Source: Streptomyces aquilus (GTDB taxonomy: Bacteria > Actinomycetota > Actinomycetes > Streptomycetales > Streptomycetaceae). Taken from it: a stretch of 64,000 nt of DNA. A program made the position numbers and the translations under genes. Positions 34,575 to 47,733 of this stretch are shown here, in pieces. The notes beneath the pieces are model-generated. The model was given only the letters and a program-made list of their open reading frames with translations. It ran no database searches and had not been told where the DNA came from. The stretch is from contig NZ_CP034463.1 in assembly GCF_003955715.1 (NCBI RefSeq), positions 4,960,001 to 5,024,000 of the forward strand. The letters are read 5' to 3'. Positions within the stretch are counted from its first letter, which is position 1. Each line of letters starts with the position of its first letter.

Positions 34575-35741
34575 ATGCACCGCATCACCGTCATCGGCGG
34601 CGGCCTGGCCGGACTCACCGCCGCCATCACGGCCGCCGAAGCGGGCGCCAAGGTCACCGTCCACGAGGCCCATCACACCCTCGGCGGGCGGGCGCGGACC
34701 GCCGAGGGGCCGTACCGGACCAATGAGGGCCCGCACGCGCTCTACAACGGCGGTCCGCACTGGGCCTGGCTCAAGCAGCGCGACCTCATCGGACCGCTCG
34801 CCCCGATACCGCCCCTGGAGGCGGCCCGGCTGCGGCTGCGGCACAAGGGCGTCCTGCGCCGCACCCCGCCCTTCGCGATGCTGAAGCTGCTGCGGCCCGG
34901 GCTGGAGCAGGCCCCCGTCGACGGCGACTTCCTGACCTGGGCCACCGGCATCGCCGGTGAGGAGGGCGCCCGCGCCGCCGCCCACTACTCCGCCGTCGCC
35001 CTCTTCCACCACGACCCGGGCGCCCTGTCCGCGGCCTTCGTGCAGGAGCGGCTCCGCCGCGCCACCAAGCTGCCGCCCGAGGCCCACTACCCCGTCGGCG
35101 GCTGGGCGACCGTCGTCGACCGCATGGCCGCCCGCGCCTGGAATCTGGGGGTGCGGATGGAGACCCTGTCCCGCGTCGACACCCTCCCCACCGACACCCC
35201 CGTCGTCGTCGCCACCTCACTCGACGCCGCCCGCCGACTCCTCGACGACCCCACGCTGACGTGGCCCAGCGGCCGTACCGCCCTCATCGACCTCGGCGTG
35301 CGCACCCGGCGCGGTGACGCCTTCGCCGTCTCCGACCTGGACTCCCCCGGCTGGATCGAACGCTTCACGGCCCAGGACCGCACCCTCGCCCCGGCCGGCG
35401 AGCAGCTGATCCAGGGGCAGATCCCCGTCGCCCCGCACGAGTCCAAGGCGGACGGTGTCGCCCGCGCCGAGCAGCTTCTCGACCTCGGCTTCGACGGCTG
35501 GCGGGACCGCGTCACCTGGCGCAGCGAAGCCCTGGCGAACGGCCGTACCGGCGCCGTCGACCTGCCCGGCACCAGCTGGCGGGACCGTCCCGCCATCGAC
35601 CGCGGCGACGGCGTCTACCTCGTCGGCGACCAGGTGGCCGCCCCCGGCGTGCTGTCCGAGGTCTCCTTCAACAGCGCCCTCACCGCCGTGTCGCTGGCCC
35701 TGGGGCCCGGCCGCGACGCCCTTGACCTGAAGCATGCTTGA
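34575..35741 (+). CDS. FAD-dependent amine oxidase/phytoene-desaturase-like flavoprotein
   Basis: A 388-residue protein with an N-terminal Rossmann FAD site, ITVIGGGLAGLTAAITAAEAGAKVTVHEAHHTLGGRARTAE, and the C-terminal GDGVYLVGDQVAAPGVLSEVSFNSA of the protoporphyrinogen-oxidase/CrtI superfamily. It probably oxidises a C-N or C-C bond of a small molecule. The substrate cannot be inferred and no carotenoid genes are near. GAGGA lies 7 nt before the ATG. A quinone-oxidoreductase gene follows 45 bp later. Confidence 0.85.
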   Translation: MHRITVIGGGLAGLTAAITAAEAGAKVTVHEAHHTLGGRARTAEGPYRTNEGPHALYNGGPHWAWLKQRDLIGPLAPIPPLEAARLRLRHKGVLRRTPPFAMLKLLRPGLEQAPVDGDFLTWATGIAGEEGARAAAHYSAVALFHHDPGALSAAFVQERLRRATKLPPEAHYPVGGWATVVDRMAARAWNLGVRMETLSRVDTLPTDTPVVVATSLDAARRLLDDPTLTWPSGRTALIDLGVRTRRGDAFAVSDLDSPGWIERFTAQDRTLAPAGEQLIQGQIPVAPHESKADGVARAEQLLDLGFDGWRDRVTWRSEALANGRTGAVDLPGTSWRDRPAIDRGDGVYLVGDQVAAPGVLSEVSFNSALTAVSLALGPGRDALDLKHA

Positions 35742-35786
35742 GGTTGAAGGCTGGGGGTCTCCGCAGCAATCGTCCAGGGAGCTTCC

Positions 35787-36767
35787 ATGCACGCCATCCG
35801 CCTGCACGCCTTCGGCCCGGCCGAGAACCTCACCTACGAGGAGACCGAGGACCCCCGCCCGGGCCCGGGCCAGGTCCGTGTCGCCGTACGAGCCGCCGGT
35901 GTCCACCTCCTGGACACCGCCCTGCGCGAGGGCGCCCAGGGCCCGCTGCCCGAACGTCCCGGCCTGCCCACGATCCCCGGCCGCGAGGTCGCCGGCGTGG
36001 TCGAGTCCCTCGGCGAGGGCGTGGCCCCCCTCTGGCTCGGCAAGCGCGTCGTCGCCCACCTGGGGTTCGCGCCCGGCGGTTACGCCGAGCTCGCCGTCGC
36101 CGATGTCGACCGTGTCCACGAGATCCCCGGCAACCTGGACTTCGCCGAGGCCGTCGCCATGATCGGGACGGGCCGTACGACGATGGGCATCCTCCAGTTC
36201 GCCGAGCTCGGCCCCGACTCCGTGGCCCTCGTCCCGGCCGCCGCCGGCGGCATCGGCACCCTGCTCGTGCAGTACGCGAAGAACGCCGGCGCCACCGTCG
36301 TCGGCCTCGCCGGCGGCCCCGCGAAGACCGCCCGCGTCGAGGCCAACGGCGCCGACCTCGCCGTCGACTACAAGGACCCGGCCTGGCCCGACAAGGTCCG
36401 CGCCCACCTGGGCGGCGACAAGGTCACCGTCGTCTTCGACGGTGTCGGCGGCGACGTCGCCCGGGAGGCCGTCGCCCTGCTCGCCCCCGGCGGCAGACAC
36501 CTCGTGTTCGGCTGGTCCGCCGAAGGCATCCAGGGCGGCGAGCCCTACCTGGTCGACGGCGTCTCCGAGCAGGTCCTCGGCCCCGTGATGATGCGGAAGG
36601 CCGGCGGCCCCCACCCCGTGCAGACCCTGGAACTCCGTGCCCTCGCCGAGGCCGCCGCGGGCCGGCTCACCCCGGCCGTGCAGCGCTTCCCGCTGGCCGA
36701 GGCCGCCGCCGCGCACCGGGCGCTGGAGACCCGCGGCACCACCGGAAAGGTCGTTCTCGAACCATGA
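35787..36767 (+). CDS. zinc-type alcohol dehydrogenase-like/quinone oxidoreductase (MDR family)
   Basis: A 326-residue MDR protein: GroES-like N-domain (MHAIRLHAFGPAENLTYEE, IPGREVAGVVESLGEGV) and NADPH-binding Rossmann motif (VPAAAGGIGTLLVQYAKNAG). There are no zinc-ligand cysteines, so it belongs to the zinc-free quinone oxidoreductase branch that reduces quinones or enones. Its stop overlaps the ATG of the broken MFS gene (ATGA), suggesting the two were translated together. Confidence 0.9.
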   Translation: MHAIRLHAFGPAENLTYEETEDPRPGPGQVRVAVRAAGVHLLDTALREGAQGPLPERPGLPTIPGREVAGVVESLGEGVAPLWLGKRVVAHLGFAPGGYAELAVADVDRVHEIPGNLDFAEAVAMIGTGRTTMGILQFAELGPDSVALVPAAAGGIGTLLVQYAKNAGATVVGLAGGPAKTARVEANGADLAVDYKDPAWPDKVRAHLGGDKVTVVFDGVGGDVAREAVALLAPGGRHLVFGWSAEGIQGGEPYLVDGVSEQVLGPVMMRKAGGPHPVQTLELRALAEAAAGRLTPAVQRFPLAEAAAAHRALETRGTTGKVVLEP

Positions 36768-38352
36768 GCAACCGCAAGGCACCCGTCGCAGATGCGATAC
36801 GTCCCGATTCATGGTCTTCTGACGGAATGAGTGTCACCCGAACAGGTGAACCAGATCAGGCCGACCCGCGCCGCTGGTGGGGTCTGGTGATCATCGCTCT
36901 CGCCCAGCTGATGGTCGTCCTCGACGCCACCATCGTGAACATCGCCCTCCCCTCCGCACAGGAGGACCTGGGCATCTCCGACGGCGACCGGTGGGGGCAC
37001 CTCCCACGCCCTTAAGGCAGTGGGGGAGGGTGATCACCGCCTACACCCTCGCCTTCGGCGGCCTCCTCCTGCTCGGCGGCCGGATCGCCGACCTCGTCGG
37101 CCGCAAACGCACCTTCGTCATCGGCCTCGTCGGCTTCGCCGCCGCCTCCGCGCTCGGCGGCGCCGCGCAGACCTCCGGCATGCTCTTCGGCGCCCGCGCC
37201 CTCCAGGGCGTCTTCGCCGCGGTCCTGGCCCCGTCCGCGCTGAGCCTGCTGACGACGACCTTCACGGACCCGAAGGAACGCGGCAAGGCCTTCGGCATCT
37301 ACGGCGCGCTCGCCGGGTCCGGCTCCGCCATCGGCTTCATCGTCGGCGGACTGCTCACCGAGTACCTCGACTGGCGCTGGTGCCTGTACGTCAACGTCCC
37401 CATCGCCGTCATCGCCGTCTTCGGCGCCCTCGCCCTCCTGCACGACCGGCCCGGCCACGCCGGCGCCCGTCTCGACGTGCCCGGCGTGCTGCTGGGCTGC
37501 GGCGGTCTCGTCGCCATCGTCTACGGCTTCAGTGAGGCGGAGCCGCGCGGCTGGAGCGACCCGCTGGTCCTGGGGCTCCTCGCGGGGGGTGTGGTCCTGC
37601 TGGCGGCCTTCGTGTGGTGGCAGAGCAGGGCCCCCATGCCGCTGCTGCCCCTGCACATCGTGAAGGACCGCAACCGCGCGGGCTGCTTCCTGACGATGGG
37701 CCTGGCCGTCATCGGCATGTTCGGCCTGTTCCTGTTCATGACCTACTACCTCCAGGTCATCCTCGCCTACTCGCCCGTCAAGACCGGCCTGGCCTTCCTG
37801 CCCCTCACGGCCGCGATCATCATCGGCTCCACCCAGATCTCGGCCCGTCTGATGGACCGGGTGCCGCCCCGGTGGCTGATGGCTCCCGGCATGGTCCTGG
37901 CCGCGGGCGGCATGCTGATCCTGACCCGGATGACGATCCACTCCGACTACGCGACGCAGATCCTGCCCGCGCTGATCCTCATGGGCCTCGGCATGGGCCT
38001 GACCTTCATGCCGGTGTTCGCCACCGCGACGGCGGGCGTCGCCCCGCAGGACTCCGGCGTCACCTCGGCCACCGTCAACACCTCCCAGCAGGTGGGCGGT
38101 TCGATCGGTACGGCCCTGCTCAACACGATCGCCACGACCAGCAGCACGGCCTATCTCACGGCCCATCTGACCGGCGGCGCCGACCGGGACCTGGTCGCGA
38201 AGGAGGCGGTCGTGCACGGGTACACGGTCGCGATCTGGTGGGCGGCGGGGATCATGCTGCTGGCGGGGGTGGTGGCGGCTTTGATGGTGACGACGAAACC
38301 GTCCGGGCACCGGGCGTCGGCGCAGGCTCCCGTGCCGGAATCGGTGGCATGA
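36764..38352 (+). pseudogene. MFS (DHA2-type) transporter gene disrupted by a 35-bp insertion
   Basis: The ATG at 36764 opens the expected N-terminus with TM1 (WWGLVIIALAQLMVVLDATIVNIALPSAQEDLGISDGDRW) but stops at 37015. The remaining 13 or so TM segments, VITAYTLAFGGLLLLGGRIADLVGRKRTF onward, continue in another frame from about 37030 to 38352. Removing bases 36996-37030 restores one unbroken protein of about 517 residues across SDGDRW-VITAY. The second part could still be translated from the GTG at 37030, but it would lack TM1. Confidence 0.85.
36996..37030. mobile_element. 35-bp palindromic insert, MITE-like Streptomyces hairpin element
   Basis: The inserted 35 bp contain CTCCCACGCCCTTAAGGC and GTGGGGGAG, whose ends pair (CTCCCAC with GTGGGGGAG; GCC-CTTAA-GGC in the middle). 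Short G-rich/C-rich hairpins of this form (GGGGGCACCTCCC...GGGGGAG) are scattered through Streptomyces genomes as I recall. Here the insert lies inside a coding sequence and its length, not divisible by 3, shifts the frame. Confidence 0.7.
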
Positions 38353-38367
38353 GCCGACCGGCGGTCC

Positions 38368-39774
38368 TCAGTGCCGCCCCGCGACCCGGTCCGCGATCCG
38401 GGCCAGCTTCGAGGACCGGACCGCGTGCGACAGGGCCTCCCGCCGGTCGGCCGCCCGATACGTCGCGTACATGCCCTGCACCCCCAGCCACCGCAACGGC
38501 TCCGGCTCCCACTTGCGGACCTTGTGCCCGACCCACGGCAGATCGGTCAGCTCGGTCCGGCCGCCCTGCCCGGAGTCGAGTTGCACGAGGTCGCGCAGGG
38601 TCCGGGCGGCGAGGTTCGTCGTGGCGACACCCGAACCGACGTACCCCCCGGCCCAGCCGAGGCCCGTCGCCCGGTCCAGGGTGACGGTCGCGCACCAGTC
38701 GCGCGGCACCCCCAGCACCCCCGACCAGGCGTGCTCGACGGCGACCCCGGCCAGCGACGGGAAGAAGCCGACCAGGATCTCCCGCAGCGCCTCGACCGTC
38801 GCCGCCTGCGTCCGTCCGTCGTTGTCCGTCCGCGACCCGAAGCGGTACGGCACCCCGCGCCCGCCCAGCGCGATCCGCCCGTCGGCGGTGCGCTGCGCGT
38901 ACATGTACGCGTGCGCCATGTCCCCGAGCGCCTCCCGCCCGTCCCAGCCGACCGACGCCCACTGCTCGGCCGTCAGCGGCTCGGTCACCACCATCGACGA
39001 GTTCATCGGCAGCCAGGTCCGCCGCTGCCCCTTCAGGCTCGCCGTGAACCCCTCGGTGCAGCGCAGGACGTAGGGGGCGCGGACCGTGCCGTACGGCGTC
39101 ACCGCGTGCTTCGGCCGGATCTCCGTCACCGGCGTCCGCTCGTGAAGGACCACGCCCAGCGCCTCGACGGCCGCGGCCAGCCCCTTCACCAGCTTCACCG
39201 GGTGCAGCCGCGCCCCGTGCGGCGTCCACGTCGAACCGACCGCGTCGGCCACCCGGATCCGCTCGGCCGTCTCCCCCGCGCCGTACAGCTCGCGGTCCTT
39301 CTCGCCGTACGACAGCTCGTGCGCGTGGAAGTCCTTGAGGCGGGCCAACTGGGCGGGCGTGCGGGCGACTTCCAGGACCCCGCCCTGGTGGATGTCCGCC
39401 TCGATGCCCTCTGCCGCCGCGGCCCGGACGACCTCGTCGACGGTGTCGTTCATCGCCCGTTGGAGGCGCACCGCCGCCTCGTGGCCGTGCAGCCCTGCGT
39501 AGCGGTCGCGGCCGGCGATGCCGTTGTAGAGCCAGCCGCCGTTGCGGCCGGAGGCGCCGTAGCCGCAGAACTTCTGCTCCAGGACGGTGACGCGGAGGAA
39601 GGGGGCGGCCTTCTTCAGGTAGTACGCCGTCCACAGGCCGGTGTATCCGCCTCCGACGATCACCACGTCCGCCGTGGCGTCCCCGGTCAGCGGCTCCCGC
39701 ACCGCCGGGAGACCGTCGTCGGCGAACCAGAACGAGATGCCGCCGTTCACGACAGCGGTGGCCGAGCTGCTCAT
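38368..39774 (-). CDS. FAD-dependent amine/amino-acid oxidase (DAO family)
   Basis: A 468-residue DAO-fold oxidoreductase. The FAD site is ADVVIVGGGYTGLWTAYYLKKAAP, then VLEQKFCGYGASGRNGGWLYNG, a segment seen in gamma-glutamylputrescine oxidase (PuuB)-like and sarcosine-oxidase-like enzymes, and GWAGGYVGSGVATTNLAARTL near the C-terminus. It probably oxidises an amine in the cytoplasm. It is convergent with the broken MFS gene and no putrescine-pathway genes are adjacent. Confidence 0.87.
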   Translation of the reverse strand: MSSSATAVVNGGISFWFADDGLPAVREPLTGDATADVVIVGGGYTGLWTAYYLKKAAPFLRVTVLEQKFCGYGASGRNGGWLYNGIAGRDRYAGLHGHEAAVRLQRAMNDTVDEVVRAAAAEGIEADIHQGGVLEVARTPAQLARLKDFHAHELSYGEKDRELYGAGETAERIRVADAVGSTWTPHGARLHPVKLVKGLAAAVEALGVVLHERTPVTEIRPKHAVTPYGTVRAPYVLRCTEGFTASLKGQRRTWLPMNSSMVVTEPLTAEQWASVGWDGREALGDMAHAYMYAQRTADGRIALGGRGVPYRFGSRTDNDGRTQAATVEALREILVGFFPSLAGVAVEHAWSGVLGVPRDWCATVTLDRATGLGWAGGYVGSGVATTNLAARTLRDLVQLDSGQGGRTELTDLPWVGHKVRKWEPEPLRWLGVQGMYATYRAADRREALSHAVRSSKLARIADRVAGRH

Positions 39775-39783
39775 GCCGGGACG

Positions 39784-40437
39784 TTAACCCCGCACGGCCG
39801 CCGCTGTCTCCTTCGGATTCCGTGGTTTCACACGGCTCCTGACCAGCGGATAGCACGCGAACCCGATCAACACGGAAGTGAAGTGCCCCAGGTCGGTGAA
39901 GGTCCGCCCGGTCACCAGCGGCACCCCGTACACGATCAGCACGGCGGCGGCGTAGGGCGCCCGCCAGGGCACCGGAATCCGGTACGCCAGCACTGCCACC
40001 ACCCCCGCCAGCGCGTAACTCACCCCGATGTCGAGGGTGTTGACCGCCGCCTCGGGCGCCATCCCGTGCCGGATGCCCCACAGCAGCGCGCCCTCGCTGA
40101 TCAGCGTCGCCAGCACATGCGCCGCCGCGCACACCGCCAGCCAGCGCGCCGTCCCCAGCCAGCGCTCGGCCGGTGCGTGGACGACGGAGTACAGGACGGC
40201 GTAGGGCAGCCACCGCCCGCCGTCGATCCACATCGCGCTGGACACCAGCACCCGCACCGGGTTGCTGGACAGCTCACGGATGTTCGTCGAGCGCTGCCGC
40301 AGGAACTCCGCCTCGAAGTCCGGTGACATGTGATGGAAGGCCACCGTCGTCACGAACAGGACCGCCAGCCAGATGTACGTGCCGGGCGCACCGCCCACGT
40401 ACGTCCACACCCCGCGCAGGCCCCCGGTAATTCCCAT
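39784..40437 (-). CDS. rhomboid-like multi-pass membrane protein
   Basis: A 217-residue protein with about six hydrophobic segments: TYIWLAVLFVTTVAFHH, WLPYAVLYSVVHAPAERWLG, WLAVCAAAHVLATLISEG, YALAGVVAVLAYRIPVPW, and GHFTSVLIGFACYPLV at the end. The topology and the GHF...G in the last helix resemble the rhomboid-like fold. The GxSG serine motif of active rhomboid proteases is not seen; GVSYALAG occupies a similar place. Protease activity is therefore uncertain. It is divergent from the phosphotransferase gene. Confidence 0.7.
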   Translation of the reverse strand: MGITGGLRGVWTYVGGAPGTYIWLAVLFVTTVAFHHMSPDFEAEFLRQRSTNIRELSSNPVRVLVSSAMWIDGGRWLPYAVLYSVVHAPAERWLGTARWLAVCAAAHVLATLISEGALLWGIRHGMAPEAAVNTLDIGVSYALAGVVAVLAYRIPVPWRAPYAAAVLIVYGVPLVTGRTFTDLGHFTSVLIGFACYPLVRSRVKPRNPKETAAAVRG

Positions 40438-40470
40438 GAGCCGATTTACCCACGTCGATACGCTCGACGC

Positions 40471-41352
40471 GTGATCGACATCCCGGAGGGACTCGCGGCG
40501 GCGCAGGAGAAGTTCAACGGAGCGGCGGGGCGGGCGTTCATCGCCGGGCTGCCGGAGCGGGCGGCGAGCTTCCTGGAGCGCTGGGAGTTGCGGCCGGACG
40601 GCGCCGCCATGCACGGCGTCGCGGCCCTCGTCCTGCCCGTCCTGCGGGCCGACGGCAGCGGAGCCGTCCTGAAGCTGCAACTCCTCGACGACGAGAGCGC
40701 GGGCGAGCCCGTCGCCCTGCGCGTCTGGGACGGCGACGGCGCGGTACGCCTCCTCGACCACGACGAACCCACCGGCACCATGCTGCTGGAACGCCTCGAC
40801 CCGGCCCGCATGCTGTCCCACGTCCCCGACACCCGCGAGGCCGTCCTCGTCATCGCCCGCCTCCTGGCCCACCTGACGGCCTTTCCGGCCCCGCCGGGCA
40901 TGCGCCGGCTCGGCGACATCGCGCGGGCCATGCTGGAGCGGACACCCCGGGCGCTGGAGCGCATCCCGGACCCGCAGGAGCGGGCGCTCGTCGCCGACTG
41001 CGCGGCCGCCGTGAACGAGGTCGCGGACGAACCCGGCGACCGCCTCCTCCACTGGGACCTGCACTACGACAACGTCCTCGGCGCCGACCGCGCGGACTGG
41101 CTCGCCATCGACCCCAAGCCCCTCGCCGGCGACCCCGCCTTCGACCTGCTGCCCGCCCTGTGGAACCGCTTCGACGCCGACGACATCCGCCGCCGGTTCG
41201 ACGCCATGACGGAAGTCCTGGGGCTCGACCGGGCACGCGCGCGTGCGTGGACGCTGGGGCGGGTGCTCCAGACCTCCCTGTGGGAGATCGAGGACGGCCG
41301 TCCGATGGACGCGCAACAACTGGAGATCGCCCGGCGGTTGCGGGACGCCTGA
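40471..41352 (+). CDS. aminoglycoside phosphotransferase-like kinase (APH(6)/streptomycin-kinase type)
   Basis: A 293-residue protein-kinase-like fold. HWDLHYDNVL is the catalytic loop and LAIDPKPLAGDPAFDLLPALW the metal-binding region, both in the form seen in streptomycin 6-kinases (APH(6)). Many chromosomal homologues have unknown substrates, so resistance should not be assumed. It is leaderless: TACGCT lies 6 nt before the GTG at 40471. It lies just left of the NRPS cluster. Confidence 0.82.
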   Translation: MIDIPEGLAAAQEKFNGAAGRAFIAGLPERAASFLERWELRPDGAAMHGVAALVLPVLRADGSGAVLKLQLLDDESAGEPVALRVWDGDGAVRLLDHDEPTGTMLLERLDPARMLSHVPDTREAVLVIARLLAHLTAFPAPPGMRRLGDIARAMLERTPRALERIPDPQERALVADCAAAVNEVADEPGDRLLHWDLHYDNVLGADRADWLAIDPKPLAGDPAFDLLPALWNRFDADDIRRRFDAMTEVLGLDRARARAWTLGRVLQTSLWEIEDGRPMDAQQLEIARRLRDA

Positions 41353-41371
41353 GCCGTCCGCCCGGGCGCGC

Positions 41372-42181
41372 TCAGGCGGCGAGGAAGTCGATGAGCGCGT
41401 CGTTCACGGCGTCGGGCCGCTCCAGATAGCCGTAGTGTCCGCAGCCGGGGATCTCGGTGTAGCGGGCGCCCGGGATGGCCCGGGCGAGTTCGCGCGACAG
41501 ATGCGGGCGCACGACCAGGTCGTCCTGGAAACCGATGACGAGGCAGGGGCGGCTGATCCGGCGGTAGTACGGCAGGCGGTTCGGGATGACCTCCAGGCCG
41601 AGTTGCGCGCGGATCGTCGACGGGTCGGGGGCCGAGAGCTCGAAGATGCCGAGCCAGTCCCGCAGCCCGTCCTCGTAGTTGAGGGTGCGGGGCGAGAGGT
41701 TCTGGAGGGCCTGCTGGTACGCGGTCACCGAGGGCGGCATCTTGACGCCGCTGTCGGCCAGTTCGATGTCGGCGGCCGACATGGCGGCGATCAGCGCGTC
41801 CGCCCGTCCGCAGCTGGCCATCAGCACGGCTCGGCTGACGAGGTCGGGGCGGGCGAGGACGAGTTCCTGCGCGATGAGGCCGCCCAGCGAGTGGCCCACG
41901 ACCCGGCAGGGGCCCGCCCCCAGGCGCTCGATCAGCGCGGCGACGTCCGCGGTCATGTCGGCGAGGGTGAATCCGACGACGGACGGGCCGGTCGGCGGGA
42001 TGCCCCGGTTGTCGAGCGTGATCACCCGGTGGCCGGCCGCCCGGAGGGCGGGGACCTGGTGGCTCCGCCAGATCCGGCCCGGGCCGCCGGTGCCGGCGAG
42101 CATCACGACGGGCTCCTCCCGGTCGGCGGGGCCGTGGTCTTCGTAATTGAGGTTGATCCCGTTGACGTGCGCGATCGGCAT
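41372..42181 (-). CDS. alpha/beta-hydrolase, putative leftmost gene of the biosynthetic cluster
   Basis: A 269-residue alpha/beta hydrolase. VMLAGTGGPGRIW is the oxyanion region, VVGHSLGGLIAQEL holds the nucleophile Ser, FQDDLVVRP the acid and GCGHYGYLERPD the His. It lies 92 bp downstream of dpgD on the same strand, so it is probably transcribed with the Dpg genes. It could hydrolyse a CoA ester or serve as an editing hydrolase, but this is inference. It could also be an unrelated gene at the cluster edge. Confidence 0.8.
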   Translation of the reverse strand: MPIAHVNGINLNYEDHGPADREEPVVMLAGTGGPGRIWRSHQVPALRAAGHRVITLDNRGIPPTGPSVVGFTLADMTADVAALIERLGAGPCRVVGHSLGGLIAQELVLARPDLVSRAVLMASCGRADALIAAMSAADIELADSGVKMPPSVTAYQQALQNLSPRTLNYEDGLRDWLGIFELSAPDPSTIRAQLGLEVIPNRLPYYRRISRPCLVIGFQDDLVVRPHLSRELARAIPGARYTEIPGCGHYGYLERPDAVNDALIDFLAA

Positions 42182-42273
42182 CGGCGTGTCCTTCCGCCGT
42201 CGGAAATCAGGAGTTCAGAAGTTCGGGGGCTATCGGGGCGGAGAGCGGTGAGGGCCGAAGCGGCTCTTCCGGC

Positions 42274-46185
<3,912 letters not shown>

Positions 46186-46272
46186 CGAAAAGTCCACCCC
46201 CACATGCGCGGCTTGGACCGCGATCGCTGTGCATGGCTGTTCCCGCTCACTTGCCTCGCCTTTCCGGAGAGT

Positions 46273-47613
46273 TCACGACGCCGAAGCCTGTGACTCGATG
46301 AACCGCGCGAGCCGCTCGGTGCCTTCTTCGATATCGGCGGTCGTCAGATAGCTGGTGGAGAGACGGAGGGCCTGGTGGCCGCCGCCTTGCGGATAGAAGT
46401 AGTTCATCGGCGTCCAGATGACGCCGAATTCCTCTGCCGACCGGGTCAGGGCCGCGTTGTCCGCCCGGAAGGGAACGTGGACCGTGAGGAAGAAGCCGCC
46501 GGTGGGTTCGTTCCAGCGCACGCCCAGGGCGGTCCGCCGGGCCTCGGGCAGCCGGGCGTCCAGGGCCCGCAGCGTGGTGCGCATCGCGTCGCCGTAGTAG
46601 GCGGCCGGTTCCGCGTTGAGCTCGGACAGCCGGCCGTCGCCGGCCAGCAGGGCGCCCGCGACGGCGGCCTGGCTCAGCGACGAGGTGTTGACCGTCACCA
46701 TGCTCTTGATCTTGGCGAGTTCGGCGGCCAGCAGGCCGGTCCGGCCCTCGGCGTCGACGACCTGCTGGTCGGCGACGGCGAAGCCGACCCGGGCGCCCGG
46801 GAAGACCGTCTTGGCGAACGAGCCGAGGTGGACGACGCGGCGGGCCCGGTCCAGGGACTTGAGCGTCGGCAGCGGTGTGCCGGGGCTCACCCGGCGGTAC
46901 GGGCTGTCCTCGATGAGGAGGATGCCGTGCCGCTCGGCCGCCTCCAGCAGCGCGTGGCGCGTCGGCAGGTCCATCGTGGTGCCGGACGGGTTGGAGTGGT
47001 CGGGGATCACGTAGAGGGCGCGGGGCCGCCGTCCCCGGGCGCGCTCCCGCAGGATCGCGGCCTCCAGGTCGGCGCGGGAGAACCCGTCCTCCCGCTCCTC
47101 CACGGCGGTCACCGGCACGCCCAGCAGCCGGGCCACGCCGGTGATGCCCACATAGCAGGGGCTCGCCACCAGGAGCGTGTCCTCGGGCCCGGCGGTCAGG
47201 GCCCGCACCACCAGCAGCATGGCCTCCTGGGCGCCGACCGTGATCACGATCGACTCGGGCGGTACGTCGATGTCCTCGTCCTTGCGCAGCGAGTCGGCGA
47301 CGATCTCCCGGATCTGGCCCGCGGTGGGCCCGTACTGGTACATCGCGGTGCGGATGTCCTGCTCGGTGGCGCCCTGCGCCGCCAGGTGGTCCAGGTAGCG
47401 GCGCAGGTAGGTGAAGATCTGCTCGGTGTCGAAGAACCCGTCGTAGGGCCTGCCGGGCGCGAAGGAGATCGCGTCCGGGAAGTGGTGGGTGACCTCGTTG
47501 AGGAAGGTCATCGTGTCCAGGACGGGGTCCGAGAGGCTGGGGTGCAGGTCGTCCTTGCGCAGCGCCTGGACCGCGGTTTCCGGGGATTCTTCCAGCACGA
47601 GATCCAGGCCCAT
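46273..47613 (-). CDS. hpgT: PLP aminotransferase HpgT (Hpg/Dpg aminotransferase)
   Basis: A 446-residue fold-type I aminotransferase of the MocR/ARO8-like branch. YQYGPTAGQIREIVADSL, VITVGAQEAMLLVVRAL, PDHSNPSGTTMDL and the PLP lysine in GSFAKTVFPGARVGF are seen. In glycopeptide clusters this enzyme aminates dihydroxyphenylglyoxylate to Dpg and often also makes Hpg. Placed directly upstream of dpgA on the same strand, it completes the Dpg pathway. Confidence 0.9.
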   Translation of the reverse strand: MGLDLVLEESPETAVQALRKDDLHPSLSDPVLDTMTFLNEVTHHFPDAISFAPGRPYDGFFDTEQIFTYLRRYLDHLAAQGATEQDIRTAMYQYGPTAGQIREIVADSLRKDEDIDVPPESIVITVGAQEAMLLVVRALTAGPEDTLLVASPCYVGITGVARLLGVPVTAVEEREDGFSRADLEAAILRERARGRRPRALYVIPDHSNPSGTTMDLPTRHALLEAAERHGILLIEDSPYRRVSPGTPLPTLKSLDRARRVVHLGSFAKTVFPGARVGFAVADQQVVDAEGRTGLLAAELAKIKSMVTVNTSSLSQAAVAGALLAGDGRLSELNAEPAAYYGDAMRTTLRALDARLPEARRTALGVRWNEPTGGFFLTVHVPFRADNAALTRSAEEFGVIWTPMNYFYPQGGGHQALRLSTSYLTTADIEEGTERLARFIESQASAS

Positions 47614-47656
47614 GAATTCCCCCCGGCGGATTCGGATTTGGCAGGTTGATTTCCTC

Positions 47657-47723
47657 GACCAGAATCACACGATCGCAATCCTGGTCACAACTCTGTCCAA
47701 CAGCCCGAAACCGTCACTTGGAC
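47657..47723. promoter_or_regulatory. two inverted repeats in the hpgT promoter region
   Basis: GACCAG (47657-47662) with CTGGTC (47681-47686), and GTCCAA (47695-47700) with TTGGAC (47718-47723). Both lie in the 120-bp AT-richer gap between the LAL regulator stop and hpgT, where the Dpg operon promoter should be. They are possible sites for the LAL or StrR-type regulator, but neither repeat matches the published StrR consensus. Confidence 0.4.
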
Positions 47724-47733
47724 GGGGGGTTAT

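Noticed and set aside
40471..41352. Self-resistance gene of the cluster (aminoglycoside phosphotransferase-like)
   Set aside because: The motif is APH(6)-like, the gene is leaderless like the core genes, it is on the opposite strand, and phosphorylation is not a known self-resistance route for glycopeptides.
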